64,000 nt of DNA from Flagellimonas algicola (GCF_005937185.1 NZ_VCNI01000001.1:310001-374000), one strand, 5' to 3'. Counted from the stretch's first letter, positions 26,251 through 36,645 are shown. The notes: a model not told the origin generated them from the letters alone. Numbers and translations: made by a program.

Positions 26251-27207
26251 ATGCCAAAAACGTTGATGGATACCAATTTCCATTTCCCAGGACAAAAATC
26301 GGTTTACAAAGGAAAGGTACGGGAAGTTTACACTTTAGAAGATGACATTTTGGTGATGATTGCCACCGACCGTCTGTCCGCTTTTGATGTGGTCATGCCC
26401 AAAGGAATTCCCTATAAAGGTCAAATCCTGAACCAAATAGCCACCAAAATGATGAAAGCCACGGAAGATATTGTTCCCAATTGGCTTATGGCAACACCCG
26501 ACCCCAACGTGGCTGTAGGCAAAGCCTGCGAACCTTTTAAGGTGGAAATGGTCATAAGGGGTTATCTGTCAGGTCATGCAGCTAGGGAGTATAAAGCTGG
26601 CAAAAGACTGTTGTGCGGGGTACCTATGCCTGAGGGGATGAAAGAAAATGACAAATTTCCCGAACCCATAATCACTCCTGCAACAAAAGCGGAGCAAGGG
26701 GATCATGATGAGGACATTTCACGGGAGGAAATTTTGGACAGAGGCATTGTTTCCCAAGAAGATTACGAGGTCCTGGAACAATATACCAAGGCTCTTTTCC
26801 AAAGGGGCACAGAATTGGCTGCTGGGCGGGGACTGATTTTGGTAGACACAAAGTACGAATTCGGAAAAACCAAAGAAGGGGAAATTGTTTTGATTGACGA
26901 GATCCATACACCAGACTCTTCCCGCTATTTTTATGCTGAAGGATATGAAGTGCGTCAAGCCAAAGGGGAAGTACAAAAGCAGCTGTCCAAGGAATTTGTT
27001 CGCCAATGGTTGATCAGCAATGGTTTTCAGGGATTGGAGGGGCAATCCCTTCCAGATATGAGTGACGCTTACATAGAGTCTGTTTCTGAACGGTATATCG
27101 AATTGTATGAAAGCATTACCGGAGAAACTTTTGAAAGGGCAGAGGTGAACAACATTCAAGAACGAATCGGGGCCAATGTATCCCAATACCTAAGTCAGCT
27201 TGCCTAG
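26251..27207 (+). CDS. purC: phosphoribosylaminoimidazole-succinocarboxamide synthase
   Basis: This 318-residue SAICAR synthase joins aspartate to CAIR in purine synthesis. Motifs: [84 protein letters not shown]. It is the longer form (about 300 residues) rather than the short 235-residue E. coli form. It is co-transcribed with phoH. Confidence 0.96.
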   Translation: MPKTLMDTNFHFPGQKSVYKGKVREVYTLEDDILVMIATDRLSAFDVVMPKGIPYKGQILNQIATKMMKATEDIVPNWLMATPDPNVAVGKACEPFKVEMVIRGYLSGHAAREYKAGKRLLCGVPMPEGMKENDKFPEPIITPATKAEQGDHDEDISREEILDRGIVSQEDYEVLEQYTKALFQRGTELAAGRGLILVDTKYEFGKTKEGEIVLIDEIHTPDSSRYFYAEGYEVRQAKGEVQKQLSKEFVRQWLISNGFQGLEGQSLPDMSDAYIESVSERYIELYESITGETFERAEVNNIQERIGANVSQYLSQLA

Positions 27208-27301
27208 TTATCAAAATTAGACCACTTTTTGTGACTATCCATAAATTAAAGCAGGTAGTAATTTGAGATTTCATATATTTCAAGAATAAACCAACCTGTT
27301 A

Positions 27302-27556
27302 ATGGAAACATCACTTCGCAAAAAGTACTGGAAGGAAAATCTCCGGTACCTAACAATCCTTTTATTTATATGGTTTCTGGTCTCGTACGGATTTGGGATT
27401 CTTCTAGTGGATGAGTTAAACACAATTCGATTGGGAGGGTTTAAATTGGGATTTTGGTTTGCCCAACAGGGTTCCATTTACGTTTTTGTGATTCTCATTT
27501 TTGTTTACGTCCGTCTAATGAACAAGTTGGATAAAAAATACAAGGTAAACGAATAG
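27302..27556 (+). CDS. DUF4212 small subunit of sodium/solute symporter
   Basis: This 84-residue protein has two membrane helices: the first near 16-34 (YLTILLFIWFLVSYGFGI), the second near 52-72. The KKYWKENLRYL start and GFKLGFWFAQQGSIYVFVILIFVYV are the DUF4212 pattern. DUF4212 genes sit directly before a VC_2705-type symporter, as here with three bases between the genes, and are thought to be its small subunit. Confidence 0.9.
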   Translation: METSLRKKYWKENLRYLTILLFIWFLVSYGFGILLVDELNTIRLGGFKLGFWFAQQGSIYVFVILIFVYVRLMNKLDKKYKVNE

Positions 27557-27559
27557 GCT

Positions 27560-29335
27560 ATGGGAATTCAGACTTGGACGTTTATCATCGTTGGACTCAC
27601 TTTTGCACTCTATATCGGAATAGCCATTTGGTCAAGGGCCGGTTCTACCAAGGAATTTTATGTGGCCGGAGGTGGTGTATCACCATTGGCCAATGGATTG
27701 GCCACAGCTGCAGATTGGATGTCCGCAGCATCTTTTTTGGGGATGGCCGGGCTTATTGCTTTTTCAGGCTATGATGGGTCCGTATATCTGATGGGTTGGA
27801 CCGGAGGCTATGTATTGTTGGCTCTGTTGTTGGCACCCTACTTGAGAAAATTTGGCAAGTTTACAGTTCCGGATTTCATTGGAGACCGATATTACAGTAA
27901 CGTAGCCAGAACAGTCGCGGTTATAGCGGCCCTATTTGTGTCATTTACCTATGTAGCCGGACAAATGCGCGGGGTGGGGGTTGTATTTTCAAGATTTTTG
28001 GATGTTGAGGTAAATACAGGGGTCTATATTGGAATGACCGTTGTGTTGTTTTATGCCTTTTTAGGTGGAATGAAGGGGATTACCTATACACAAGTAGCCC
28101 AGTATTGTGTCCTCATATTTGCTTTTATGGTTCCAGCTATTTTTATTTCGATAATGGCCACTGGAAATCCAATTCCGCAATTGGGATTGGGCTCTGCAGG
28201 GGAGGACGGCGTGTATCTTCTGGACAAATTGGATGGCTTGATGACCGATTTGGGTTTCACGGCCTACACGGACGGTACAAAATCCATGACGGATGTCTTT
28301 TTTATCACCGCTGCCTTAATGTTGGGAACAGCCGGATTACCTCATGTGATTATCCGGTTTTTTACGGTACCTAAGGTGAAAGATGCCCGGAAATCAGCAG
28401 GGTATGCGCTTTTGTTCATTGCCATTTTATATACCACGGCACCTGCTATTGCAGTGTTTGCCAGAACCAATTTGATGGAAACGGTGGAGGATACACCTTA
28501 TACTGAAATTCCATCTTGGTTTACCAAATGGGAGGATACAGGCCTGATAGCTTGGACTGATAAAAATGAAGATGGAAAGATTCAATATCTACCTGGAGCG
28601 GCGGTAGATGGCAAAAAACCACTATTTGTGGAAGAAAGAGGCAGTTCGGGTCAGCGTTTAATTTCCAACGCCAGCGCATCACCTAATGAACTATATGTTG
28701 ATCGGGACATCACTGTACTTGCCAATCCTGAAATTGCCGGGCTTCCAAACTGGATCATTGCCTTGGTGGCAGCAGGAGGATTGGCTGCAGCGCTTTCCAC
28801 GGCAGCTGGATTATTATTGGTGATATCCACTTCAATTTCCCATGATTTAATTAAAAAACAATTTGCCAAGGACATTTCGGATAAAAAAGAATTACTCATT
28901 GCCCGATTCTCTGCCGTGCTGGCGGTGATCGTGGCAGGCTATTTTGGTATAAATCCACCCGGTTTTGTCGCTTCGGTGGTGGCGCTAGCCTTTGGGCTGG
29001 CGGCTTCTTCCTTCTTTCCCGCCATTGTCATGGGAATTTTCAGTAAAAGAATGAACCGTGAAGGTGCCATTACAGGAATGGTGGCAGGATTGGGAATCAC
29101 AACCTATTATATTGCACGCTTTAAGTTGGGATGGATTGGAAATCCAGAAACCAGTGGTGCTGATAATTGGTGGTTTGGGATTTCGCCAGAAGGATTCGGA
29201 ACTATGGGTATGCTGGTCAATTTTGCCGTAGCCTTGTTAGTTTCCAGATTTACAGCAGCACCCCCAGAAGATGTCCAGCAAATAGTGGAGGACATCAGAA
29301 TACCAAGTGGGGCAGGACAAGCGGTAGATCATTAA
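27560..29335 (+). CDS. sodium/solute symporter, large subunit (VC_2705/ActP-like)
   Basis: This 591-residue membrane protein of the SSS family has about 13 helices. KEFYVAGGGVSPLANGLATAADWMSAASFLGMAG is the ActP-like N-terminal core (sodium site region), and LPHVIIRFFTVPKVKDARKS is characteristic. A hydrophilic insert of about 90 residues (310-400) contains DKNEDGKI starting at Asp334, like a calcium-binding loop lacking the usual final acidic residue. The likely substrate is acetate or another short monocarboxylate, supported by acetyl-CoA synthetase nearby, but not proved. Confidence 0.9.
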   Translation: MGIQTWTFIIVGLTFALYIGIAIWSRAGSTKEFYVAGGGVSPLANGLATAADWMSAASFLGMAGLIAFSGYDGSVYLMGWTGGYVLLALLLAPYLRKFGKFTVPDFIGDRYYSNVARTVAVIAALFVSFTYVAGQMRGVGVVFSRFLDVEVNTGVYIGMTVVLFYAFLGGMKGITYTQVAQYCVLIFAFMVPAIFISIMATGNPIPQLGLGSAGEDGVYLLDKLDGLMTDLGFTAYTDGTKSMTDVFFITAALMLGTAGLPHVIIRFFTVPKVKDARKSAGYALLFIAILYTTAPAIAVFARTNLMETVEDTPYTEIPSWFTKWEDTGLIAWTDKNEDGKIQYLPGAAVDGKKPLFVEERGSSGQRLISNASASPNELYVDRDITVLANPEIAGLPNWIIALVAAGGLAAALSTAAGLLLVISTSISHDLIKKQFAKDISDKKELLIARFSAVLAVIVAGYFGINPPGFVASVVALAFGLAASSFFPAIVMGIFSKRMNREGAITGMVAGLGITTYYIARFKLGWIGNPETSGADNWWFGISPEGFGTMGMLVNFAVALLVSRFTAAPPEDVQQIVEDIRIPSGAGQAVDH

Positions 29336-29375
29336 ACCCCATCCATGTCACAGACACTAATGGGGCGTCCCTATG

Positions 29376-30131
29376 TTAGTTTCTTCCGGCCATAACGCCT
29401 CCATCCACGTCCCAAACGGCTCCAGTAACCCATGAGCTATTGTCTGTAAGTAGAAAATGGATAGTTTTGGCAATGTCCTCCGCTCGACCCACTCTACCAA
29501 TAGGGTGGAAATCATTAAAACCTTGAAGGGTCTCCTCAATCTTGTCTTTTTCAATAAAGGCACCATAAATTGGGGTGACCACAACTGCCGGAGAAACTGC
29601 GTTTACCCTAATATTGTGCTCTGCCAGCTCCATAGCCAAATGCTGTGTAAGTGAGTGGAGACCCGCCTTTGCCATGGAATAGGCCGAGGAAGGTGTGGCT
29701 TTTATGGCCTGTTTTGCCCACATGGAACCAATGTTCACAATGGACCCGCCACCGTTTTTCACCAAAATAGTACCAGCGGCCTGGGTGATAAAGAAGAAAG
29801 CCTTGTTGAAATTGTGATAAGCGTCATAATCAGCCTCCTCATGCTCTAAAAATAGCTTGGGACTAAAGTAACCAGCTGCATTTACCAAATAAGTCAAATG
29901 AGGCACCTCCAGGGGTAATTCTAGACAAAACTGGGTCACGGCACCAAAATCGTTGAGATCAAGTTCCACAGTTTTTACACTTCCTTTGGAGCTCAACTCA
30001 GCCACTACTTTACCAAGATTCTGTTCATTTCTTCCTATGATAATGACTTCAACACCATCATTTAACAAAAGTTCTGCGGTGGCCCTTCCCATTCCGGTGG
30101 TGCCACCTACTATTAAAGCTTGCTTTTTCAT
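29376..30131 (-). CDS. short-chain dehydrogenase/reductase
   Basis: This 251-residue classical SDR has the cofactor loop [12 protein letters not shown] (residues 9-20), NAAGYF, the catalytic Ser region NIGSMWAKQ, catalytic YSMAKAG, and a C-terminal [15 protein letters not shown]. The Arg-containing segment after the second strand (IGRNEQN) suggests NADPH use. The substrate is unknown. It is in the same orientation as the AraC-type regulator 77 bp upstream and convergent with the symporter. Confidence 0.9.
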   Translation of the reverse strand: MKKQALIVGGTTGMGRATAELLLNDGVEVIIIGRNEQNLGKVVAELSSKGSVKTVELDLNDFGAVTQFCLELPLEVPHLTYLVNAAGYFSPKLFLEHEEADYDAYHNFNKAFFFITQAAGTILVKNGGGSIVNIGSMWAKQAIKATPSSAYSMAKAGLHSLTQHLAMELAEHNIRVNAVSPAVVVTPIYGAFIEKDKIEETLQGFNDFHPIGRVGRAEDIAKTIHFLLTDNSSWVTGAVWDVDGGVMAGRN

Positions 30132-30208
30132 ATGTTACATTTTAGATGATGTAAAATTCCTAACAATGCAAAAGAAAAAATGGTGATCCAAGGACAGTTT
30201 CTGGTAGT

Positions 30209-31072
30209 TTAGAGCACCTTCCTTTGAAATTCCTTGGGAGTTGTTCCCGTACCTTTTTTGAAGTATTTGGTAAAGTAAGTAGGATCTTCAAAACCTAGGG
30301 AATATGCAATTTCCTTAACAGATGTTTTTTGATTGGACAACATTCGCTTGGCTTCCAGCAGTTTACTTTGTCGGATGATATGGGCCGGGGTGTCCAACAA
30401 GTATTTTTTGCAGATTCGTGTCAAGGATTTGGAATTGGTGCCAAGAGCACTTGCGTAGTCATCAATACTTTTGGGTGCATCCAACCATTGGAAAATTAGT
30501 TTTTTGAAGTCTGACGCCATTTTGTACTCTGGATGCGATTTGAGGTCAAAGTTGTTAGCCTTGCTTCGCAGACGTTCAACCAAGTATAAGATGGTTTGAA
30601 AATGGTGATAGATTTGCTCACGGTAGTTTTGCTCCCTGGCCAAGATTTCGGACTCAATGTACGAGGTAATCAATCCCATTTTTTGAATTTCCGTTGCTGG
30701 TATCTTCAGAAAACGATTTCCAATCTCATTGAATATGGTGGTGGAGAATCGCTCCATCCTTCCTGGGCCATGGGTATTGATGAACTCATCATTGAAGTGG
30801 AATAAAAATCCCTCATTGGACGAATCTGGACAGAAATAGTGGATTTGGTTTTTGTTGATGAAAAAAACCGCTTGCGCCTCATGCTCTACCACCTCAAAGT
30901 CCACATAATGCCTTCCTTTTTCCTTGAACCAGATAATTTGGTAAAAGCTGTGCCTATGTGGGATGGCAGCATGTTTCAGGTTTTTGTCAAGGTACTTTCG
31001 CGCATTGTTTACCTCAAAATGAAGCTTGGAAGGGTCATTTTTATGTAGGTCGTACCTTTTTATCTCTGTCAT
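30209..31072 (-). CDS. AraC-family transcriptional regulator with cupin sensor domain
   Basis: This 287-residue protein has an N-terminal cupin-like ligand domain (IPHRHSFYQIIWFKEKGRHYVDFE) and a C-terminal pair of helix-turn-helix motifs (IDDYASALGTNSKSLTRICK; VKEIAYSLGFEDPTYFTKYFKKGTG, quoted in pieces of the family pattern) ending TPKEFQRK. It is divergent from acetyl-CoA synthetase and upstream of the SDR gene, so it may control either. The ligand is unknown. Confidence 0.9.
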   Translation of the reverse strand: MTEIKRYDLHKNDPSKLHFEVNNARKYLDKNLKHAAIPHRHSFYQIIWFKEKGRHYVDFEVVEHEAQAVFFINKNQIHYFCPDSSNEGFLFHFNDEFINTHGPGRMERFSTTIFNEIGNRFLKIPATEIQKMGLITSYIESEILAREQNYREQIYHHFQTILYLVERLRSKANNFDLKSHPEYKMASDFKKLIFQWLDAPKSIDDYASALGTNSKSLTRICKKYLLDTPAHIIRQSKLLEAKRMLSNQKTSVKEIAYSLGFEDPTYFTKYFKKGTGTTPKEFQRKVL

Positions 31073-31194
31073 TCGTCTATGTGGATGAGTAGGTCGAAGT
31101 TACATAAAACCCTTACGTCGATAAAACACCTTTCGCTATTAAAACGGTTGGTTTTTTTATATTTTTAAGGTTCTGAATTAACTAAACCAAGCGC

Positions 31195-33102
31195 ATGAGC
31201 AATTACCACATCAAACACCTAGAGGAGTATTTTCAGGTGTATCGAAAATCAGTCAGAAATCCTGAGGAATTTTGGGAAGAAGTAGCAGAGGAGCATTTCG
31301 TCTGGAGGAAAAAATGGGACTCTGTTTTGGATTGGGATTTCAGCAAGCCTGAAATAAAGTGGTTTGATGGTGCGCAACTCAATATTACAGAAAACTGTAT
31401 TGACCGACACTTACACATTCGAGGCAATAAAACAGCGATTCTTTTTGAACCCAACGACCCCAAGGAGCCAGCTGAGCATATCACCTATAGGCAATTGCAT
31501 GAACGTGTTTGCAAGTTTGCCAATGTACTAAAGGATAATGGAGTGGAAAAGGGTGATCGTGTGGTCATTTATTTACCCATGATTCCAGAATTGGCCATTT
31601 CAGTGCTTGCTTGCGCACGTGTTGGGGCAATACATTCCGTGGTCTTCGCTGGGTTTTCGTCAACAGCTTTAGCCACGCGAATCAACGATTGTGATGCCAA
31701 AATGGTTTTGACTTCTGATGGTTCGTATCGTGGTGCAAAAACCATTGATCTAAAAGGTATTGTAGATGAGGCCTTGGCACAATGTCCAGGTGTTAAGTCC
31801 GTTTTGGTCGCCAAAAGAACCGGTGCAAAAATCCATATGGAAAAAGGTAGGGATCAATGGTTACAGCCCTTGCTGGATAAAGCTTATTCTGACTATCCTG
31901 CCGAGATTATGGATGCTGAAGACCCGTTGTTTATTCTATATACCTCGGGTTCAACGGGGAGACCTAAAGGAATGATGCATACCACTGCAGGTTATATGGT
32001 GTATACGGCATTTACTTTTAAAAATGTCTTCCAATACCGTGAGGAGGATGTGTACTGGTGTACCGCAGATGTTGGCTGGATTACAGGTCATTCCTATATT
32101 GTTTATGGACCTTTGGCCAACGGAGCTACCACTGTAATGTTCGAAGGTGTTCCTTCCTATCCAGATTTTGGTCGATTTTGGGAAGTTGTGCAAAAGCATA
32201 AAGTGACCCAGTTCTATACGGCACCAACAGCCATCAGGGCTTTAGCCAAGGAGAATTTGGAATTTGTGGACAAATACGACCTATCAAGCCTTAAGGTATT
32301 GGGTACGGTTGGAGAACCCATTAACGAAGAAGCTTGGCACTGGTACAATGATCATGTGGGAGAGAAAAAATGTCCGATCGTAGATACCTGGTGGCAGACC
32401 GAAACCGGAGGGATTCTGATTTCACCTATTCCATTTTCCACACCGACCAAGCCCACTTACGCCACGCTGCCCATGCCTGGGGTACAACCCGCATTAATGG
32501 ATGAAAATGGCAAAGAAATTAAAGGAAACCAAGTAGATGGGCGGCTATGTATTAAGTTCCCATGGCCTTCCATAGCACGAACCATTTGGGGGGATCACCA
32601 GCGGTACAAAGACACTTATTTTTCAGCTTTCGAGGGCAAATATTTCACCGGAGATGGAGCACTGCGGGATGAAGTTGGTTATTACAGAATCACTGGTAGA
32701 GTAGATGATGTGATTATCGTATCCGGACACAATTTGGGCACAGCTCCTATTGAAGATGCCATTAACGAGCACCCAGCAGTGGCTGAGTCTGCTATTGTGG
32801 GCTTCCCGCATGACATTAAAGGGAATGCGCTCTATGGCTACGTCATCTTAAAGGAAACAGGTGAATCTCGTGATCGTGATAATCTGAAAAAAGAAATCAA
32901 CCAAATGATTACAGAACACATCGGGCCCATAGCCAAGTTGGATAAAATTCAGTTTGTACCCGGTTTGCCTAAAACCCGAAGTGGTAAGATCATGCGTCGA
33001 ATTTTACGTAAGATTGCCTCCAAAGACACGAGCAATCTTGGGGATATCTCCACCTTGTTGAACCCAGAAGTGGTTGAAAAAATCATAGAGGAAGCATTAT
33101 AA
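31195..33102 (+). CDS. acs: acetyl-CoA synthetase (AMP-forming)
   Basis: This 635-residue adenylate-forming ligase activates acetate. Motifs: LFILYTSGSTGRPKGMMHTT (A3/P-loop), WWQTETGGILISPIP, FTGDGALRDEVGYYRITGRVDDVI (A7/A8 hinge), and the C-terminal Lys in LPKTRSGKIMRRILRKI, the site that is acetylated to switch the enzyme off in other bacteria. TADVGWITGHSYIVYGPL is the Acs acetate/CoA region. Length is normal. It is divergent from the AraC regulator and downstream of the symporter set, consistent with acetate uptake and activation. Confidence 0.95.
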   Translation: MSNYHIKHLEEYFQVYRKSVRNPEEFWEEVAEEHFVWRKKWDSVLDWDFSKPEIKWFDGAQLNITENCIDRHLHIRGNKTAILFEPNDPKEPAEHITYRQLHERVCKFANVLKDNGVEKGDRVVIYLPMIPELAISVLACARVGAIHSVVFAGFSSTALATRINDCDAKMVLTSDGSYRGAKTIDLKGIVDEALAQCPGVKSVLVAKRTGAKIHMEKGRDQWLQPLLDKAYSDYPAEIMDAEDPLFILYTSGSTGRPKGMMHTTAGYMVYTAFTFKNVFQYREEDVYWCTADVGWITGHSYIVYGPLANGATTVMFEGVPSYPDFGRFWEVVQKHKVTQFYTAPTAIRALAKENLEFVDKYDLSSLKVLGTVGEPINEEAWHWYNDHVGEKKCPIVDTWWQTETGGILISPIPFSTPTKPTYATLPMPGVQPALMDENGKEIKGNQVDGRLCIKFPWPSIARTIWGDHQRYKDTYFSAFEGKYFTGDGALRDEVGYYRITGRVDDVIIVSGHNLGTAPIEDAINEHPAVAESAIVGFPHDIKGNALYGYVILKETGESRDRDNLKKEINQMITEHIGPIAKLDKIQFVPGLPKTRSGKIMRRILRKIASKDTSNLGDISTLLNPEVVEKIIEEAL

Positions 33103-33156
33103 ATGCTGTAGTATAATTGTTTGTGGACTTGGATGGTCCAAAAATTTCTGTATAAC

Positions 33157-34755
33157 ATGAGTTTAATAAGAACTTTATGGGTTACCATGGTATTTGTGCA
33201 ATTTGTTGGCGTTGTCAGCGCACAGGAACCTATTTTTCAATTGGATTTCGATACCCATGGGTTTGAAGAAACTATAATTCCTAAGGAAGAAGCCATTTAT
33301 ATGGTGGATTTACTGCGATCAGAATATGCAGAAGGGATATCAGGTAGAGCATTGGATCTTTCAGCTAATGCAGCCTTAAGAAGACCTGTTAAACTGAAAA
33401 GTGAGGTAATTCCATACACGGATAAGCAGTCATTTTCAATTCAAATCTGGATAAAAACGCTGCCAGATGCCATCATGGGGTCACCCATTATAGGGAACAA
33501 AAAGGCCAATAAACCTGATTCAAAAGGATGGCAATTGTACACCAGTGAGAATGGAGCTTGGGCTTTGAACTTGCACGATGGAAAAAGTCAATACGATTAT
33601 AGGCCCACGGCCAAAAGGCAACAAGTCAATGATGGAAAATGGCATCAAATCGCTTTTGCCATCAATCAGGACAAAGAAGAGGTCTGGATGTATTTGGACG
33701 GGAACAATGTAGCCATATACAACACTCCGGGCATTGGGGATTTTCAAACAGAATTGGCCACCGTTGTTGGAGGATCTGACGAAAAATGGGAATATGGATC
33801 CTATGCGCAGTGGAACGCCTTCAATGGTTTTGTAGATGAGGTAAAAATTTGGGATAGGGTGGTACGTCCAGAAGAAATTCAAAAACAGTATCTCAGGTTT
33901 TATCCAAGCACTAATGAGGACAAGAATCGCATACAGCCCCAACATCTAAAAGTTTTGGCCTGGAATATCTGGCATGGAGGACATCGATATGGTGAGGCGG
34001 TTGGTGTGCAGCGGGTAATAGAAACCATAAAGGCAACCGATGCCGATATTATTGGATTGATTGAAACCTATGGGTCCGGTGAAATAATAGCAGATGCCTT
34101 GGGCTATCATTTTTATTTGATCAGTTCCAATTTATCCATTATGAGCAGGTATCCAATTACTGAAACAATAACCGCATTTAAGCCTTTTAACTTTGGTGGG
34201 GCAAAACTTAGTTTAGGCGGGGGCAAAGACCTTATATTTTTCGACACATGGCTGCATTACCTTCCAGATTATGGCCAAGGCGTGATTGAAGGAAAGAAAT
34301 CCCCCAAACAGTTGGTCACAGAAGAAGGAGAAACACGCCATGCAGAGGTCAAGGCGATACTTAAGGAAATTGCACCTTACCTAGAAGAGTCAGAGGAAAC
34401 ACCCATAGTTATGTCTGGGGATTTTAATGTGGGCTCCCATCTGGATTGGATTGAGGAAACCAAGGGAATACACCACAATAAAAAAATCAAATGGCCTGTG
34501 AGTTTGGAAATGACCAATGCTGGTTTTAAGGATAGCTATCGGGAACTACACATTGACCCATTGCTTGACCCAGGTTTTACATGGACTCCCAGAGCGGCTA
34601 CTTCATCAGATAAATATGGGTTACGCGATAGAATCGACTATATTTTTTATCAGGGCAAAAATCTTAATGCCATTGAATCCAAAGTAGTGGATTATCACCC
34701 CATTATGTTTCCGTCAGATCACGCCGGGGTATTGACCGTTTTCCGAATAGATTAA
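33157..34755 (+). CDS. secreted LamG-like plus endonuclease/exonuclease/phosphatase fusion
   Basis: The protein has 532 residues from the ATG at 33157, chosen because it gives a good signal peptide (MSLIRTLWVTMVFVQF to VVSAQE); the frame could start earlier at TTG 33121. Residues about 25-255 form a concanavalin/LamG-like domain (FSIQIWIKT; KWHQIAFAINQ; FNGFVDEVKIWDRVVRPEEI). About 270-530 is an EEP domain: LKVLAWNIWHGG, DIIGLIETYG, VMSGDFNVGSH, DRIDYIFYQG, FPSDHAGVLTVF, with the catalytic Asp-Asn and the final Asp-His. It could cleave extracellular nucleic acids or phosphodiesters while the LamG part binds a surface. Confidence 0.85.
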   Translation: MSLIRTLWVTMVFVQFVGVVSAQEPIFQLDFDTHGFEETIIPKEEAIYMVDLLRSEYAEGISGRALDLSANAALRRPVKLKSEVIPYTDKQSFSIQIWIKTLPDAIMGSPIIGNKKANKPDSKGWQLYTSENGAWALNLHDGKSQYDYRPTAKRQQVNDGKWHQIAFAINQDKEEVWMYLDGNNVAIYNTPGIGDFQTELATVVGGSDEKWEYGSYAQWNAFNGFVDEVKIWDRVVRPEEIQKQYLRFYPSTNEDKNRIQPQHLKVLAWNIWHGGHRYGEAVGVQRVIETIKATDADIIGLIETYGSGEIIADALGYHFYLISSNLSIMSRYPITETITAFKPFNFGGAKLSLGGGKDLIFFDTWLHYLPDYGQGVIEGKKSPKQLVTEEGETRHAEVKAILKEIAPYLEESEETPIVMSGDFNVGSHLDWIEETKGIHHNKKIKWPVSLEMTNAGFKDSYRELHIDPLLDPGFTWTPRAATSSDKYGLRDRIDYIFYQGKNLNAIESKVVDYHPIMFPSDHAGVLTVFRID

Positions 34756-34848
34756 AATCAACAGGAGCAGCTTTTGATAACAAAAGTTAACACAAGGGTG
34801 TAAGGCAAGGCTAAGGGATGCAGACCAAGTAACACAAACCATTACATC

Positions 34849-35235
34849 ATGAAAAACATAATCTCCTGGATATTACGTTTGGTTGCGGCCATTATTTTAC
34901 TGCAAACCCTATTCTTTAAGTTTACCGGTGCTCCGGAAAGCATCTATATATTCGAGCAAGTGGGCATGGAACCCTGGGGTCGTTATGGCAGCGGGGTAGT
35001 GGAATTGATTGCAAGTGTCCTGCTACTTTGGCCAAGAACCGTAGGTTTGGGAGCCTTGATGGGGATTGGTGTGATTTCTGGTGCCATTTTCTTCCATTTG
35101 ACCAGTTTGGGGATTGAAGTACAGGGAGATGGCGGATTACTCTTCTATTTGGCCGTCATCGTTTTATTGTGCTGTGCCATCCTATTGAAAATGTACTGGG
35201 GACAGTTGAAACAGTTGCTTCTTTCGTTTCGGTAA
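34849..35235 (+). CDS. DoxX-like small membrane protein
   Basis: This 128-residue protein has four predicted helices. RLVAAIILLQTLFFKFTGAPES and the GVVELIASVLLLWPRTVGLGALMGIGVISGAIFFHL run (given in pieces) fit the DoxX family, with a weakly conserved Glu in helix 2. The role is unclear; some relatives act in thiosulfate oxidation or redox defence. It stands as a single gene ahead of the NADH dehydrogenase gene. Confidence 0.75.
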   Translation: MKNIISWILRLVAAIILLQTLFFKFTGAPESIYIFEQVGMEPWGRYGSGVVELIASVLLLWPRTVGLGALMGIGVISGAIFFHLTSLGIEVQGDGGLLFYLAVIVLLCCAILLKMYWGQLKQLLLSFR

Positions 35236-35376
35236 GGGGTAGTTTTGAAAGAAATTTTGTCGCCAGAACGCAAACCTTAAAACTAGGTTAAATCCACCAT
35301 TTTCTTAAGCCAGCTTAATCGGAAATTCACCGTTGGGAGGTACTTTTGTAGTAGGTTTCATTAAAACAAGATCAGA

Positions 35377-36645
35377 TTGACACATAAACATACGATTGTC
35401 ATTGTTGGCGGGGGGTTTGCAGGTTTAGAATTCATCAAAAGTATGCGGGATTCCCCAGAGTTCAATATCATTTTGGTGGACGCCAACAACTACAATTTCT
35501 TTCCACCCTTAATCTACCAAGTATCCACTGGATTTATGGAACCATCGGCCATAAGTTATCCCTTTAGAAAGATCTTAAGGCAAAGGAAAAATACACGATT
35601 TAGACTTGGGGAGCTGAAAGAGGTGGTACCGACCGAGAACAAGATTATTTTGGACAATGGCGAACTCTTTTACGATACCCTAATTATGGCTACGGGTACG
35701 GAAACCAATTTTTTCGGGAACAAGAACATCGAAAAGTATAGTCTTCCTATGAAGACTATTAGCGATGCCCTTTCACTAAGAAATGTAATCTTCACCCGCT
35801 TGGATAGGGCCACTAGACTTACGGATAGTGCCGCCCGGAAAAAATTGCTCACGTTCGTGATTGCTGGTGCTGGGCCCACCGGGGTTGAACTTTCCGGGAT
35901 TTTTGCGGAGATGCGAGATCACATCTTGCAAAAGGACTATCCTGAATTGGACAAAAAAGATTTGGGAGATATCTATTTGCTGGACGGACAAGATGCAGTT
36001 TTGGCAGCCATGTCTACCAAATCCCAGAAATATACCTACAAGAAATTGCAAGAGTTAGGAGTGAAGATCATACTGAATACACTTGTGACTGATTTTGTGG
36101 AGGAAACTGTGCATTTATCCAATGGAAATACCATAGCCGCCAAAAATCTGATATGGGCCGCGGGAGTGTCTGCTAGGACTTTTGAGGGCTTTAAAGAAAT
36201 TAGTTTTGGAAGAGGGAAAAGATTGAAGACCAACACGTATAACTTAGTAGACGGTTACGACAACATTTATGCCTTGGGAGACTGCGCTTTGATTTTGGGC
36301 GACAAGGATTATCCTGATGGACATCCACAGTTGGCACAACCTGCGCTACAGCAGGCAAAAAATTTGGCCGCCAATTTTTTGGGTAAAAATGGTAAGTGGA
36401 AGCCTTTTGTATATAAAAATAAGGGCTCTTTGGCCATTATTGGACGAAACAAGGCAGTTTTGGACCCGCCCAAAGAACGCTTTTTTGTAAAAGGCTTTTG
36501 GGCCTGGCTCATATGGATATTTGTGCACATTATGGGGCTGGTAAACTTTAAGAACAAAGTACGTACCCTGTACAACTGGATTGGCTATTACCTATACAAG
36601 GACCAGTATTTCAGAATGATAATTAAACCTAGGGAGCGGGGCTAG
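35377..36645 (+). CDS. ndh: type II NADH:quinone oxidoreductase
   Basis: This 422-residue flavoprotein has FAD-binding IVIVGGGFAGLEF at the very start, NAD-binding FVIAGAGPTGVELSGIFAEM near residue 165, and YALGDCALI as the second FAD element. The C-terminal hydrophobic stretch WAWLIWIFVHIMGLVNF anchors it to the membrane surface. It passes electrons from NADH to menaquinone without pumping protons. The start is a TTG at 35377 (LTHKHTIVIVGGG); no ATG lies before the FAD motif. Confidence 0.9.
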   Translation: MTHKHTIVIVGGGFAGLEFIKSMRDSPEFNIILVDANNYNFFPPLIYQVSTGFMEPSAISYPFRKILRQRKNTRFRLGELKEVVPTENKIILDNGELFYDTLIMATGTETNFFGNKNIEKYSLPMKTISDALSLRNVIFTRLDRATRLTDSAARKKLLTFVIAGAGPTGVELSGIFAEMRDHILQKDYPELDKKDLGDIYLLDGQDAVLAAMSTKSQKYTYKKLQELGVKIILNTLVTDFVEETVHLSNGNTIAAKNLIWAAGVSARTFEGFKEISFGRGKRLKTNTYNLVDGYDNIYALGDCALILGDKDYPDGHPQLAQPALQQAKNLAANFLGKNGKWKPFVYKNKGSLAIIGRNKAVLDPPKERFFVKGFWAWLIWIFVHIMGLVNFKNKVRTLYNWIGYYLYKDQYFRMIIKPRERG

